Shown here one piece after another: positions 1-8,440 of a stretch of 64,000 bases of DNA. Every line of letters starts with the position of its first letter. Positions within the stretch are counted from its first letter, which is position 1. The stretch is from the NCBI GenBank assembly GCA_947628755.1, contig CANRBC010000003.1, positions 1 through 64,000 on the forward strand. Reading direction: 5' to 3'. Below the pieces are notes generated by a model that worked only from the letters and a program-made list of their open reading frames with translations, was not told where the DNA came from and made no database searches. The DNA comes from an uncultured Clostridia bacterium. Lineage in GTDB: Bacteria > Bacillota > Clostridia > Lachnospirales > CAG-274. Position numbers and translations under genes: made by a program.

Positions 1-57
1 CCTGTGAGGAGTTATTTGTTTTTTTGTAGTAAAAAATGCCGTATTTATGCGGCTTAT

Positions 58-74
58 GGCGTTTCGCAAACGCC
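58..74. other. Hairpin at the left window edge
   Basis: A perfect 7-bp stem (GGCGTTT / AAACGCC, loop CGC) is followed by TAAAAAT. A smaller GCCG/CGGC hairpin precedes it at 38-53. These could end an upstream gene that lies outside the window, or belong to the leader of the response regulator that starts at 110. No gene is visible in 1-109. Confidence 0.4.
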
Positions 75-109
75 TAAAAATATTATAAAAAGTGAAAGGA
101 GCAGAAAAA

Positions 110-778
110 GTGGCAAAAATACTTATTGTTGATGATGAGCCCGATATTCGTGCTCTTATTTGCAGATATGCAAAACACGAGGGATATGATACGGCAGAAG
201 CCTCCGACGGTCTTGAGGCTGTTCTGATGTGCCGCAATGAAGATTTTGACGTTATAATAATGGACGCCATGATGCCTGAGCTGGATGGATTTTCAGCCTG
301 TAAAAAAATACGGGAAACAAAGGATATTCCCGTTATAATGCTTTCGGCAAGAGGCGAGGAATACGATAAGCTGTTTGGCTTTGAAACAGGCGCAGACGAT
401 TATGTTGTAAAGCCGTTTTCACCAAGAGAGCTTATGGCTCGCATAAAGGTTGTGATAAGCCGTCACAGCAAGGCAGAAACAAATGTAATAAAGGCAGGCG
501 GTATTGAAATAGATACGCTCGGAAGAGTTGTTTGCATAGACGGAAAAAGGACAGAGCTTACTGCAAAGGAATACGAGCTTTTGTTGTATCTTATAAAGAA
601 TACCGGAATAGTCCTTACAAGAGAGCAGATAATGGAAGCTGTATGGGGTTATGAATATTACTCTGCCGACCGCACAGTCGATTGGCATATAAAACAGCTT
701 CGTTCACATATAGGAAAATGTCGGAACAATATAGTTACGGTTCGGGGAGTGGGATATAAATTTGAGAGCAAAGAGTAA
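110..778 (+). CDS. OmpR-family response regulator
   Basis: This is a DNA-binding response regulator, phosphorylated by the histidine kinase encoded just downstream. The N-terminal receiver domain (about residues 1-115) shows the acidic DDE cluster, the phospho-acceptor Asp in IIMDAMMPELDG and the Lys of VVKPF. The C-terminal winged helix (about 125-222) has the typical TAKEYELLLYL, REQIMEAVWGYEY and VRGVGYKFE segments. The GTG at 110 is preferred over an in-frame GTG at 92, because AAAGGAG (95-101) sits 8 nt before it and the receiver fold starts immediately. The 3' end overlaps the kinase gene by 17 nt, so the pair is translationally coupled. The stimulus cannot be deduced. Confidence 0.92.
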   Translation: MAKILIVDDEPDIRALICRYAKHEGYDTAEASDGLEAVLMCRNEDFDVIIMDAMMPELDGFSACKKIRETKDIPVIMLSARGEEYDKLFGFETGADDYVVKPFSPRELMARIKVVISRHSKAETNVIKAGGIEIDTLGRVVCIDGKRTELTAKEYELLLYLIKNTGIVLTREQIMEAVWGYEYYSADRTVDWHIKQLRSHIGKCRNNIVTVRGVGYKFESKE

Positions 779-2192
779 GCCAATATGCTTTAAATTATGG
801 ACGTATTTTACAATATTTGCAATAGTGATACTGGCTGTCCTGTGGCTTTTGCAGACAGTATTTATGGAAGGCTTTTATGATGTGATGCAAAAGGAGCATA
901 TCAAAAAAATTGCAAACAATATATGTAATGCAGGAGAAAATACAGAGCTTGCAATAGATACTGCCGCAGCGGAGAATTCAATACTTGTCCTTTTGACCGA
1001 TACAGACGGAAATATTCTTTACAGCGCAGATGAATACAGTCCCTCATACAATAAAAAAAATTATGACTATACGGAACACGGAGAGCATAACAATCCATAC
1101 AGGACGGAGCATTCTGAGCAAACATACCGTCATTTGCCTGAACATTATTATGATTTTATTGAAAGGCTTGGGGATAAGGAAAGTATATCATACACTTTAG
1201 AACATAATAATAAAAGTGATACTCTTATATACGGACAAAGGCTGGATGACAGTAGGATTTTGTACATTAATACGCCCATAGGCGCTATAAACTCCGCCGT
1301 ATCTATAATACAGCTTCAACTTTTGGCTGTAACCGTACTTGCCCTGCTCTTCGGATTTCTTATAGCAATATTTATTTCAAAGAAATTTTCAAAGCCCATT
1401 TCTCAACTGTCGGAGCAATCGCTTAAAATGGCAGACGGAGACTTTGATATTATCTTTAATCATGGCTTTTGTGCCGAAACCGACAAACTTGCCGACTCCT
1501 TGACATACGCCGCAAATAAGCTCTCGGAGACCGATAAGCTGCGCAGAGAGCTTCTTGCCAATGTTTCTCACGACCTGCGCACTCCACTTACAATGATAAA
1601 AGGCTATGCGGAGCTTATACGCGATATGGATAAAGAGGGAAGCTCAAATAATGACGCAGAAATAATAATAAGAGAAGCCGACAGATTGTCATTGCTTGTA
1701 AATGACATTTTGTATTATTCAAAGCTCCGTTCCGGCGCAGTAAAAATTGAATTTGAAAAAATAAATATAAGCTCTTTGGCAGAAGCCGTGACGAAACAAT
1801 TTTTTGAAATATGCAGAACAGGTAACATAAATATCATAAGAGCAATCGAACCCGACAAGTATGTTTTTGCAAATGAAAAACTCATACAGCAGGTGTTCTA
1901 CAATCTTATATCAAACGCTGTTGCCCATACAAAAAAAGACGGAAGCATATATGTTTCCGTGGTCGAAGGAAATGGTATCATAAGAACGGAAATACGTGAT
2001 AACGGCAGCGGCATCAATCCCCAAGAGCTGCCCCATATATGGGATAGATATTTTACCTCCAAAAAAGGCGGTACAAACGGCTTGGGACTGGCAATAGTCA
2101 AGGAAATACTTGTTGCCCACGATTCACACTTTGGCGTTGAAAGCAAAGAGGGAAGCGGAAGTACATTCTGGTTTGAATTAAAAAAGAATTAA
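762..2192 (+). CDS. Two-component sensor histidine kinase
   Basis: This membrane-bound sensor kinase is the partner of the overlapping response regulator. Two transmembrane helices (about residues 12-34 and 181-206) flank an extracytoplasmic sensor region of about 145 residues that is rich in His, Tyr and Glu around 100-130. A HAMP linker (about 207-258) follows, then the HisKA dimerisation helix with the phospho-acceptor in ANVSHDLRTPLTM (His270), then an ATP-binding domain with the N box (NLISNAVAHT), G1 (DNGSGI) and G2 (GLGLAI). The likely start is TTG at 762, preceded by GGGGAG; no upstream in-frame ATG gives a better signal. The 476-residue length is ordinary for the family. No ligand can be inferred. 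Confidence 0.9.
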   Translation: MRAKSKPICFKLWTYFTIFAIVILAVLWLLQTVFMEGFYDVMQKEHIKKIANNICNAGENTELAIDTAAAENSILVLLTDTDGNILYSADEYSPSYNKKNYDYTEHGEHNNPYRTEHSEQTYRHLPEHYYDFIERLGDKESISYTLEHNNKSDTLIYGQRLDDSRILYINTPIGAINSAVSIIQLQLLAVTVLALLFGFLIAIFISKKFSKPISQLSEQSLKMADGDFDIIFNHGFCAETDKLADSLTYAANKLSETDKLRRELLANVSHDLRTPLTMIKGYAELIRDMDKEGSSNNDAEIIIREADRLSLLVNDILYYSKLRSGAVKIEFEKINISSLAEAVTKQFFEICRTGNINIIRAIEPDKYVFANEKLIQQVFYNLISNAVAHTKKDGSIYVSVVEGNGIIRTEIRDNGSGINPQELPHIWDRYFTSKKGGTNGLGLAIVKEILVAHDSHFGVESKEGSGSTFWFELKKN

Positions 2193-2201
2193 AGCAAAAT
2201 A

Positions 2202-2235
2202 AAAAGGGAGTAAGGTCTTAGCTTTACTCCCTTTT
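2202..2235 (+). terminator. Rho-independent terminator of the first two-component operon
   Basis: A perfect 12-bp stem (AAAAGGGAGTAA / TTACTCCCTTTT) with a 10-nt loop starts 9 nt after the kinase stop codon. Because it is flanked by A and T runs it could also act on the converging operon. Confidence 0.85.
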
Positions 2236-2258
2236 GCGTGTCGATAAAATCGACACGC
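2236..2258. repeat. 23-bp palindrome, copy 1
   Basis: GCGTGTCGAT-AAA-ATCGACACGC is a perfect 10-bp inverted repeat immediately after the terminator. The identical arms occur again at 42126-42148 with the loop read as TTT, that is, in the opposite orientation. Both copies lie next to terminator-like hairpins between genes. Confidence 0.8.
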
Positions 2259-2316
2259 CGACTTATGCTATGCTACAAACTCAATGCTAAAAATAAGCAA
2301 AAGAAAGCAACGATTC

Positions 2317-3714
2317 TTAATCCACATCGTTATCGAATATCACCTTAAACTCGCTGCCCTCTCCCTCAATGCTCTGTACCTTTATTTCGGCATTATGTCT
2401 GTCGGCAATAGTCTTTGCTATTGAAAGTCCAAGACCGTTGCCCTGTATCTCCTTATTTCTGGATTCATCGTTTCTGTAGAAGCGGTCGAATATTTTGTCA
2501 AGGGACTTCTTAGGTATGCCTATGCCCTTGTCGGCAACGGCAAAGTACGGTCTGCCCTCCTCTTTTCCCACAGAGAGCTTTATTTCGCATTTTTTGCCTC
2601 CGGAATATTTTATAGCATTGTCTATAAATATCCACATAAGCTGCTTTATAAGAGAGCTGTCGGCATATATATCCACATTTTCATCGGAAATCATACTAAT
2701 ATCCGTGTTTTCCGATGTTATTTCGACCTCCTTTTTTACTTCGTCTGCAATTTCCGTAAGGGATATTATCTTTTTATTTATGACATTCTTTCCCTGGGTA
2801 TCTCTTGCAAGATACAAAAGCTGTTGTATAAGCACACTCATGTGTTGGGTCTCGCTTTTTATGGAATCAATAGCCTCGTTGAGTATTTCCTTATCCTCCT
2901 TGCCCCACCTGTCTACCATATTTATATAGCCCTGTATAATGGCAATAGGCGTCTTAAGCTCGTGAGAGGCGTCCGATATGAATCTGTTTTCCTTATCAAA
3001 GGAAATCTGAAGTCTTTCTATCATATCGTTGAATGTAAGCACGAGGGTCTTTATTTCATCATCGGTATCGGGTACATCTATTCTCTGCGAAAGGTCGTAA
3101 AGACTTATATTTTCGGCAGTATCCGTTATCTGCTTTATGGGCTTGAGTATCTTTCCGCTTATATATTTGCCTATAATAACGGCTACAACTATGGCTATAA
3201 TATTGGATACCATAAACACAAGCATAAAAATATTAATTATTTTCTGCTCATGGTTGTATCTCCTCAGTATCAATATCTCGTAATCTATTCCGTTGCAGCT
3301 TACATCTCTCTGAGTATATATATACGGCTCTGCTCCTATATCGTTTCTGTAAAAGCCGCCCTCTCTTTTCTTGAATTCCTTGTCCATATCCGGAAAATCA
3401 AAGGGCTTTTTCATAGTGCCGAAAAGCATATCGGGGCGGTTTTTCTGCCTTACCATTACCTCTATATAGGGATTGTCGTTCAGCTCATTTATAGAGCGCA
3501 TACTTACATCGTTGCCCTCCTCTATATAGCTTTCTATTCTGTCTGCAAGCGCAGTTATCTCGCTTTTTGACACGCTGCGGTAGTAGTACCACATATTCCC
3601 TAGAAACACAAGGGAAATTATTATGAGCATAGCGGAGAATACTCCCGCATATATGGCAGTTATTTTTCTGCTTATAGTAAGTGAATTAAAAAAATCAGCT
3701 ATTTTGTTCCTCAT
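2317..3714 (-). CDS. Two-component sensor histidine kinase
   Basis: This is the sensor kinase of the second two-component system. Transmembrane helices lie near residues 20-42 and 160-183 and bound an extracellular domain of about 115 residues. HAMP (about 184-237), HisKA with DASHELKTPIAII (His251), and a HATPase domain with NAIKYS, DKGIGI and GLGLSI follow. ATG at 3714 is chosen over an in-frame TTG at 3723. The start overlaps the 3' end of the response-regulator gene by 20 nt, so the two are co-translated. The operon runs leftward and converges on the first two-component system. Overall architecture resembles ArlS/CssS-type kinases, but orthology cannot be assigned by eye. Confidence 0.9.
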   Translation of the reverse strand: MRNKIADFFNSLTISRKITAIYAGVFSAMLIIISLVFLGNMWYYYRSVSKSEITALADRIESYIEEGNDVSMRSINELNDNPYIEVMVRQKNRPDMLFGTMKKPFDFPDMDKEFKKREGGFYRNDIGAEPYIYTQRDVSCNGIDYEILILRRYNHEQKIINIFMLVFMVSNIIAIVVAVIIGKYISGKILKPIKQITDTAENISLYDLSQRIDVPDTDDEIKTLVLTFNDMIERLQISFDKENRFISDASHELKTPIAIIQGYINMVDRWGKEDKEILNEAIDSIKSETQHMSVLIQQLLYLARDTQGKNVINKKIISLTEIADEVKKEVEITSENTDISMISDENVDIYADSSLIKQLMWIFIDNAIKYSGGKKCEIKLSVGKEEGRPYFAVADKGIGIPKKSLDKIFDRFYRNDESRNKEIQGNGLGLSIAKTIADRHNAEIKVQSIEGEGSEFKVIFDNDVD

Positions 3715-4402
3715 CTTTCGCAAAATATCCTACACCTCTTATAGTATGTATAAACTTAACTCCGAATCTGTCGTCTATCTTTGTCCTAAGATACCTTATA
3801 TACACATCTACTATATTTGTTTCTCCAAAATAATCATAACCCCATACCTGATTTAGTATCTGTTCTCTTGTGATAACTATGTTCTTGTTTCTTATAAGAT
3901 ATGCCAGAAGGTCAAATTCCCTTTTGGTAAGCTCAATTTCCATATCATCAAAGGTCACGGTATGTCTTGAGGTATCCACAGTCAGATTTCTGAGAGTAAG
4001 TATGTCCTCTTCTCCGTTTGTCTTTTCCATATTCGTTCTTCTGAGAGCCGCCCTTATCCTCGCAAGAAGCTCTTCTATTACAAAGGGTTTTGTTATATAG
4101 TCGTCTGCGCCGCTGTCAAGCCCCGCGATTTTGTCCATAGTCTCGCCCTTTGCCGTTATCATAATAATGGGGATATCCGATTCCTTTCTTATTCTCCTGC
4201 ACACCTCAATGCCGTTAAGCTCCGGCAGCATAAGGTCAAGAAGCATTATATCCGGCGAGGTCTCGTAAAATTTCTCAATGGCTATCCTGCCGTTTTCCGC
4301 TATTACCACATCATAACCCTCATGCTTAAGCTCCAGCTCCATAAATCTGGCAAGCCTTGCTTCATCCTCTGTTATAAGAACCTTTATTGCTTTTTCGTCC
4401 AT
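3695..4402 (-). CDS. OmpR-family response regulator
   Basis: This transcriptional regulator is paired with the overlapping kinase at 2317-3714. The receiver domain (residues 6-120) carries EDE, the phospho-acceptor Asp in IMLLDLMLPELNG and Lys in ITKPFVIEEL. The winged helix (about 135-230) carries LTKREFDLLAYL, REQILNQVWGYDY and IRGVGYF. ATG at 4402 follows GAGGTGA at a good distance. It differs clearly from the regulator at 110-778, so the two systems are not a recent duplication. Target genes are unknown. Confidence 0.92.
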   Translation of the reverse strand: MDEKAIKVLITEDEARLARFMELELKHEGYDVVIAENGRIAIEKFYETSPDIMLLDLMLPELNGIEVCRRIRKESDIPIIMITAKGETMDKIAGLDSGADDYITKPFVIEELLARIRAALRRTNMEKTNGEEDILTLRNLTVDTSRHTVTFDDMEIELTKREFDLLAYLIRNKNIVITREQILNQVWGYDYFGETNIVDVYIRYLRTKIDDRFGVKFIHTIRGVGYFAKDEEQNS

Positions 4403-4424
4403 GTTTTCACCTCGCTATACAATA

Positions 4425-4449
4425 ATACGGATGATACCATCATCCGTAT
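4425..4449. terminator. Hairpin between cyclophilin and response regulator genes
   Basis: A perfect 11-bp stem (ATACGGATGAT / ATCATCCGTAT, loop ACC) lies 60 nt past the cyclophilin stop and 23 nt before the regulator start. Read on the minus strand it is followed by TATTATTG, a weak T tract. It could therefore be the terminator of the 6538-4509 operon or an operator for the regulator gene. Confidence 0.45.
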
Positions 4450-4508
4450 ATCATACTAAAATATTAACTTTAAAACACTATTAGCCAAAGATTAGAATTA
4501 CATTAAAA

Positions 4509-5027
4509 TCACAGGGTCTCCGGCTCCGGATAGTCTACGCCTCTTTTGTCTACGCTTACCTTTTTTATAACCACATCCATTATAGGTCTGTCCGAAAAGT
4601 CGGTCTTAACATGAGCTATGTCGTCTACAACATCCATACCCCTTGTCACTCTGCCGAATGCCGCATACTGTCCGTCAAGGTGAGGAGCATCCTTGTGCAT
4701 TATAAAGAACTGAGAGCCTGCGGAATCGGGATTCATGGCTCTTGCCATTGAAAGAACGCCTGCCGTGTGCTTAAGGTCATTTTTAAAGCCGTTCATGGCA
4801 AATTCGCCCTTTATGCTGTATCCCGGACCGCCCATGCCGTTGCCCTCGGGGCAGCCGCCCTGTATCATAAAGCCGGGTATTATTCTGTGAAATGTAAGTC
4901 CGTCATAAAAGCCGTGCTCTATAAGGCTTATAAAATTATTTACCGTATTTGGCGCAACCTCCGGATAAAGCTCGGCAACAATTTTTGCTCCGTCCTCAAA
5001 TTCAAATGTTACAATGGGATTTTCCAT
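4509..5027 (-). CDS. Cyclophilin-type peptidyl-prolyl cis-trans isomerase
   Basis: The product (172 residues) catalyses cis-trans isomerisation of Xaa-Pro bonds. The whole protein is a single cyclophilin domain, with the signature FHRIIPGFMIQGG (catalytic Arg), then GPGYSIKGEF, GVLSMARAMNPDSAGSQFFI and HLDGQYAAFGRV. It has no signal peptide, so it is cytoplasmic, of the small bacterial ppiB-like group. The start at ATG 5027 follows AAAAGGAGA. It is the last gene of a tight leftward operon with the phosphoesterase (14-nt gap) and the alarmone synthetase. Confidence 0.93.
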   Translation of the reverse strand: MENPIVTFEFEDGAKIVAELYPEVAPNTVNNFISLIEHGFYDGLTFHRIIPGFMIQGGCPEGNGMGGPGYSIKGEFAMNGFKNDLKHTAGVLSMARAMNPDSAGSQFFIMHKDAPHLDGQYAAFGRVTRGMDVVDDIAHVKTDFSDRPIMDVVIKKVSVDKRGVDYPEPETL

Positions 5028-5041
5028 ATTTTTATCTCCTT

Positions 5042-5737
5042 TTACATTATTTTAATAGGTCTGAATTTCAGATAATCCGCAGACACAAGGGTATAATCCG
5101 TGCCGTCTACGATACCGTGAAAACCGGTGTTATACTTATTTTCTCCATGTAAATGACCGTATATAACTCTTTTGATACCATATTTTTTGTATATTTCCAC
5201 AAAGTCGGAATTTTCCTTCTTATCGTTTGTAGGCGGAAAATGAGTAACGGCTATTATACTGTTGCTGTCATATCCCTTGTCAAAAGCCATTTTAAGAGAC
5301 CTTTCCAGTCTGCCTACTTCTCTTTTGTATATCTTATAGTCATGGTCGGTATAATATTCGTCCCGTGGACAGAGCCAGCCTCTTGTACCGCATATAGCGT
5401 AATCCTCATACGTAGCAAATGAATTCTTAACAAAAAGCATATCCTCGTACAGAGAATTGAGCCTTGATGTGGAATTCCAGAAATAATCGTGATTTCCGCA
5501 GAATAATATTTTCCTGCCCCTCAGAGAGTGTACAAAATCCAAGTCCGGCATAGCCTCTTCATAATTGCCGCCCCAGCTTATATCTCCGTTCACTATAACT
5601 GTATCCTCGTCGGATACAGTTTCATTCCAGTTGTGGTATATCTTGTCTGTATGCTCGAGCCACACATTGTCGAAAACCTCCATAGGCTTCGGCTTGAAGT
5701 GACTTAAATGCAAATCCGACATTGCAAACAATGACAT
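5042..5737 (-). CDS. Calcineurin-like metallophosphoesterase
   Basis: This is a 231-residue cytoplasmic metal-dependent phosphoesterase. The metal-binding signature is complete: DLHLSHF near the N-terminus, GDISWGG, GNHDY, the His of VTHFPP and the terminal GHLHGE. Substrate is unknown; close relatives are annotated only as serine/threonine phosphatase-like or phosphohydrolase. The gene is sandwiched between sasB (9-nt gap) and a cyclophilin gene (14-nt gap) on the same strand, so all three are almost certainly co-transcribed. ATG 5737 has a good GGAGA site. Confidence 0.88.
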   Translation of the reverse strand: MSLFAMSDLHLSHFKPKPMEVFDNVWLEHTDKIYHNWNETVSDEDTVIVNGDISWGGNYEEAMPDLDFVHSLRGRKILFCGNHDYFWNSTSRLNSLYEDMLFVKNSFATYEDYAICGTRGWLCPRDEYYTDHDYKIYKREVGRLERSLKMAFDKGYDSNSIIAVTHFPPTNDKKENSDFVEIYKKYGIKRVIYGHLHGENKYNTGFHGIVDGTDYTLVSADYLKFRPIKIM

Positions 5738-5746
5738 AAATATCTC

Positions 5747-6538
5747 CTAACTTAATCCAAGAAGTCTTTCAAGGTCCAAATTGAAATCATAGAGCTTGCT
5801 CATATTTCCCTCTTGGTAGAGCTTCATAAACTGATAGTTATACTCGTTCATCTGCTCAGCGCCTATTTTTATATAAACGGTGTGTATATTTTCTATTATC
5901 TTGTTTACGATAGTTTCTTTTTCGTTTATATATCTCTGGGATTCCTTTATCTCGTCCTTTATTTTATCCATTTCAAGATCCAGATTATAAGCGGCTTCCG
6001 CGCATATCTTAAGTCTTTCCTGTAAATTTTCGGGAATCTTGCCGTCAAACTTGTACTTAAGAGAATGCTCAATAGTCGCCCAGAAATTCATAGCCATGGT
6101 TCTTATCTGTATCTCGACCTTTATATTCTTTACCTGACCGTTGAATACAATGGGATAGCTTATAGTCATGTGATAGCTTCTGTAACCGCTTGACTTGGAA
6201 TTCTTGATATAATCCTCCTCCAAAAGGATTTTCATATCAATATCCTTTCTCTTGTGTATAAGCCCAACAACAGTTTCTATATCGTCTACAAATCGGCATA
6301 TTATTCTTATTCCCGCTATATCCTCCAGTATATCAAGGCTCTTGTCTACGGGAATATTTCTTCTGTTTGCCTTTTCTATAATACTGGATATCCTCTTTAC
6401 TCTGCCCTCTACCTGCTCAATAGGCGCCGCCATTTCAAGAGTTGTGAAATTTCTTTTCATTCCGTTGAATTTAACTACAAGCTCATTTACCGCCTGATGA
6501 AAGGGTAAAAGAGCCTTTTCCCAATCTTTGACTTCCAT
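5747..6538 (-). CDS. sasB: Small alarmone synthetase, (p)ppGpp synthase of the YjbM/RelQ type
   Basis: The protein makes pppGpp/ppGpp by pyrophosphate transfer from ATP to GTP or GDP and lacks the HD hydrolase, TGS and ACT domains of full-length Rel. It matches B. subtilis YjbM closely by recall: DWEKALLPFHQAVNEL at the N-terminus, DIAGIRIICRFVDDI, SGYRSYH, and EIQIRTMAMNFWATIEHSLKYK. After the synthetase domain (about 1-200) comes an extended charged C-terminal helix, so at 263 residues it is longer than YjbM (about 211). ATG 6538 is chosen over in-frame GTGs at 6550 and 6547, because homologues start with this segment. It is the first gene of the operon. Confidence 0.93.
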   Translation of the reverse strand: MEVKDWEKALLPFHQAVNELVVKFNGMKRNFTTLEMAAPIEQVEGRVKRISSIIEKANRRNIPVDKSLDILEDIAGIRIICRFVDDIETVVGLIHKRKDIDMKILLEEDYIKNSKSSGYRSYHMTISYPIVFNGQVKNIKVEIQIRTMAMNFWATIEHSLKYKFDGKIPENLQERLKICAEAAYNLDLEMDKIKDEIKESQRYINEKETIVNKIIENIHTVYIKIGAEQMNEYNYQFMKLYQEGNMSKLYDFNLDLERLLGLS

Positions 6539-6679
6539 TTTATTCACCACCGTTTATTATTTTACCATAAATTCGGTATTATTTCAATATAAGTAAGAAT
6601 TTCTTAATTAATAAAAATGTTTGTTTCCTCATCAATGTTATATATTTATTACAAATCTATTAAAAGGCGCTGTAACCCC

Positions 6680-6708
6680 TTGACAAAATTTGAATTTTTA
6701 TGTAAAAT
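6680..6708 (+). promoter_or_regulatory. Sigma-A promoter of the NlpC/P60 gene
   Basis: TTGACA (6680-6685), a 17-nt spacer and TAAAAT (6703-6708) form a near-consensus promoter. The predicted leader to the ATG at 6753 is about 38 nt. Confidence 0.8.
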
Positions 6709-6752
6709 ATATTGTAACAATTATGTAACAATTTTAGGAAAGGGTGTTGATT

Positions 6753-7934
6753 ATGGTAAAATTCAGATTATTGACAAGTACCATTATAGCAGCGTCTGTT
6801 GCTATGCTCTCGACATCTTCGGCTTTTGCATCAAATCTTGCAAGAATAACGGGTTCTTCCGTTAATCTGCGTTCATATAATTCCACCGAGGCACGTGTTG
6901 TAGGAACTGCCAATACAGGCGACACCGTCACAATACTTGCAAACGCTCACAACGGTTGGTTCAAGATAAATAAAAAAGGCGTAGGCGAGTCCTTTGTAAA
7001 TGCTCAGTTCATTTCCATTTATCAGACCGACGCCACCTGTATAGAGCAAAGCGTTAATGTGCGCTCAGAGCCTTCCACCTCCTCTTCCGTGCTTGGCGTT
7101 GCCAAAAAAGGACAAGTCTTTGTCACCACAGGCAAGTGCGGTGATTGGTATCAGATAAAATTCAACGGCAGCACAGGCTATATATACGGAGATTATATGC
7201 AGGGAAGTCTTTTGCAGTATCTGGCAAGCGTTCAGGTAGATACTCCTGCCAAGGCAACGGCATCCTCTTCTCCCATAACCGGCTCTACGGATAATGTATA
7301 TGCCGTAGTGGAAGCCACCTCTCTTAATATGAGAGCCGAGGCGGACGGAAATTCCACAGTGCTCAAGGCTCTTCCCGACGGCTATTTCCTTACGGTAAAC
7401 GGCTATAAGGACGGCTGGATAGAGGTAACTGACGATTCCGATACAAAAGGCTTTGTAAGGGCTGAATACATAGCGATAAAAAACGGCAAGAAGCCCTCTA
7501 ATGCAGCGACTACAGCCGTTATCACACCTATTGAATATCACAACAACGGTCCTGTACAGGCAGCCGATGTTATAGAATATTCCAAGCAGTTTATAGGCAC
7601 GCCTTATGTTTGGGGTGGTACAAGCCTTACCGCAGGAGTTGACTGCTCTGGCTTTGTATACAGCGTATACAATAACTTCGGCATTAAGCTCAACAGAACT
7701 TCAAGAGATATGTTTACACAGGGTACTCCTATTGAAAAGGAGGATCTTGCTCCCGCCGATTTAATTTTCTTTAACTCAGGCGGAGATTCAGCTATATCTC
7801 ACGTAGCAATGTACATAGGCGACGGAAAGTACATACATTCCACAAACGGCTCCGGCAACGGCGTTGTAATTTCAAGCCTTGACGATGCCTATTCCGTTAA
7901 AACTTATGTAGGCGCAAGACGTATATTGAATTAA
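6753..7934 (+). CDS. Secreted cell-wall hydrolase: three SH3b domains plus NlpC/P60
   Basis: This 393-residue protein probably cleaves peptide stems of peptidoglycan, as NlpC/P60 gamma-D-glutamyl endopeptidases do. A signal peptide (residues 1-27, ending SSAFAS) is followed by three bacterial SH3 domains (about 28-92, 95-152 and 180-242), each opening with a VNLRS/VNVRSEPS/LNMRAEADG-type segment. The NlpC/P60 domain (about 270-393) has catalytic Cys298 (GVDCSGF), His350 (AISHVAMYIG) and a third residue near His362. The ATG at 6753 follows AGGAAAGG by 9 nt and removes three residues from an in-frame GTG at 6744. It is monocistronic, with its own promoter and terminator. Confidence 0.92.
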   Translation: MVKFRLLTSTIIAASVAMLSTSSAFASNLARITGSSVNLRSYNSTEARVVGTANTGDTVTILANAHNGWFKINKKGVGESFVNAQFISIYQTDATCIEQSVNVRSEPSTSSSVLGVAKKGQVFVTTGKCGDWYQIKFNGSTGYIYGDYMQGSLLQYLASVQVDTPAKATASSSPITGSTDNVYAVVEATSLNMRAEADGNSTVLKALPDGYFLTVNGYKDGWIEVTDDSDTKGFVRAEYIAIKNGKKPSNAATTAVITPIEYHNNGPVQAADVIEYSKQFIGTPYVWGGTSLTAGVDCSGFVYSVYNNFGIKLNRTSRDMFTQGTPIEKEDLAPADLIFFNSGGDSAISHVAMYIGDGKYIHSTNGSGNGVVISSLDDAYSVKTYVGARRILN

Positions 7935-7948
7935 TATCAATATCAAAG

Positions 7949-8003
7949 AAGCTGTTGCATTATGACCTATGAAAAAGGTCATAATGCAACAGCTTTATTT
8001 TTT
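7949..8003 (+). terminator. Terminator hairpin of the conserved GCTGTYGCATTATGACC family, copy A
   Basis: A perfect 20-bp stem (7949-7968 with 7976-7995, loop ATGAAAA) is followed by a T-rich run. The same stem sequence recurs with small changes at 15493-15541, 30872-30914 and 35956-36006. A MITE-like repeat starts 18 nt further on. Confidence 0.9.
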
Positions 8004-8012
8004 TAGGGGTAA

Positions 8013-8417
8013 ATTTTTGTTTGTATGAGTATGACATTATTTTGATATTATAACGACCCTTCCACCATGCTTCGCATGGTCCCCCTCCCCTCCGACGCCC
8101 TTACGGGCTAGGGGAGGCTGGGGTTGTGGGGAGGGCGCATTGCAGCGGAAGAAGTTATCTGCCAAGCCGTAAGGCTTGCTTTTGCTGAAAGCAAAAGTGC
8201 TGAACTTCTCTGAAGGGGAAGCTCAGGAATACATTCTTCTCATTTCTTAGTTAGAAATAAAGTTAATTTTTCAACATTATTAAAGCCTTTGGGAAGCATA
8301 TACCTAAGGCGTCCCTTCAGAGAAGGGAAGCTGTCAGCCTCGGTTACAGCTAAGTGCAACGAATAGCTTAGAGCGGGGCTGACTGAAGGGTCGATAAACA
8401 ACTAACCTAAACAAAAA
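8013..8417 (+). repeat. MITE-like intergenic repeat, copy A (405 bp)
   Basis: The ends are ATTTTTGTTTG and CTAAACAAAAA, degenerate versions of the terminal inverted repeats seen perfectly in copies B and C. Inside are an outer pair CGACCCTTC / GAAGGGTCG, a block reading CCACCATGCTTCGCATGG, and CCCCTCCCCTCCGACGCCC facing GGGCTAGGGGAGGCTGGGG. There is also a block with TGTCAGCCTCGG and GCGGGGCTGACTGAAGGG. No protein-coding capacity is credible. This copy is longer than B and C because of an extra AT-rich segment at about 8230-8290. Confidence 0.8.
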
Positions 8418-8440
8418 CTTATCATAAAACCCCTTTAATA

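Noticed and set aside
2824-3570. 248-codon open frame on the plus strand
   Set aside because: It is antisense to the histidine kinase at 2317-3714, lacks a ribosome-binding site and has a shadow composition (Tyr/Ile/Leu-rich).
110-4402. The two two-component systems as a recent duplication
   Set aside because: Their kinases and regulators differ throughout, including sensor domain length and linker sequences; only family motifs are shared.
7065-7541. 158-codon open frame on the minus strand
   Set aside because: It is antisense to the SH3b/NlpC gene and matches no family.
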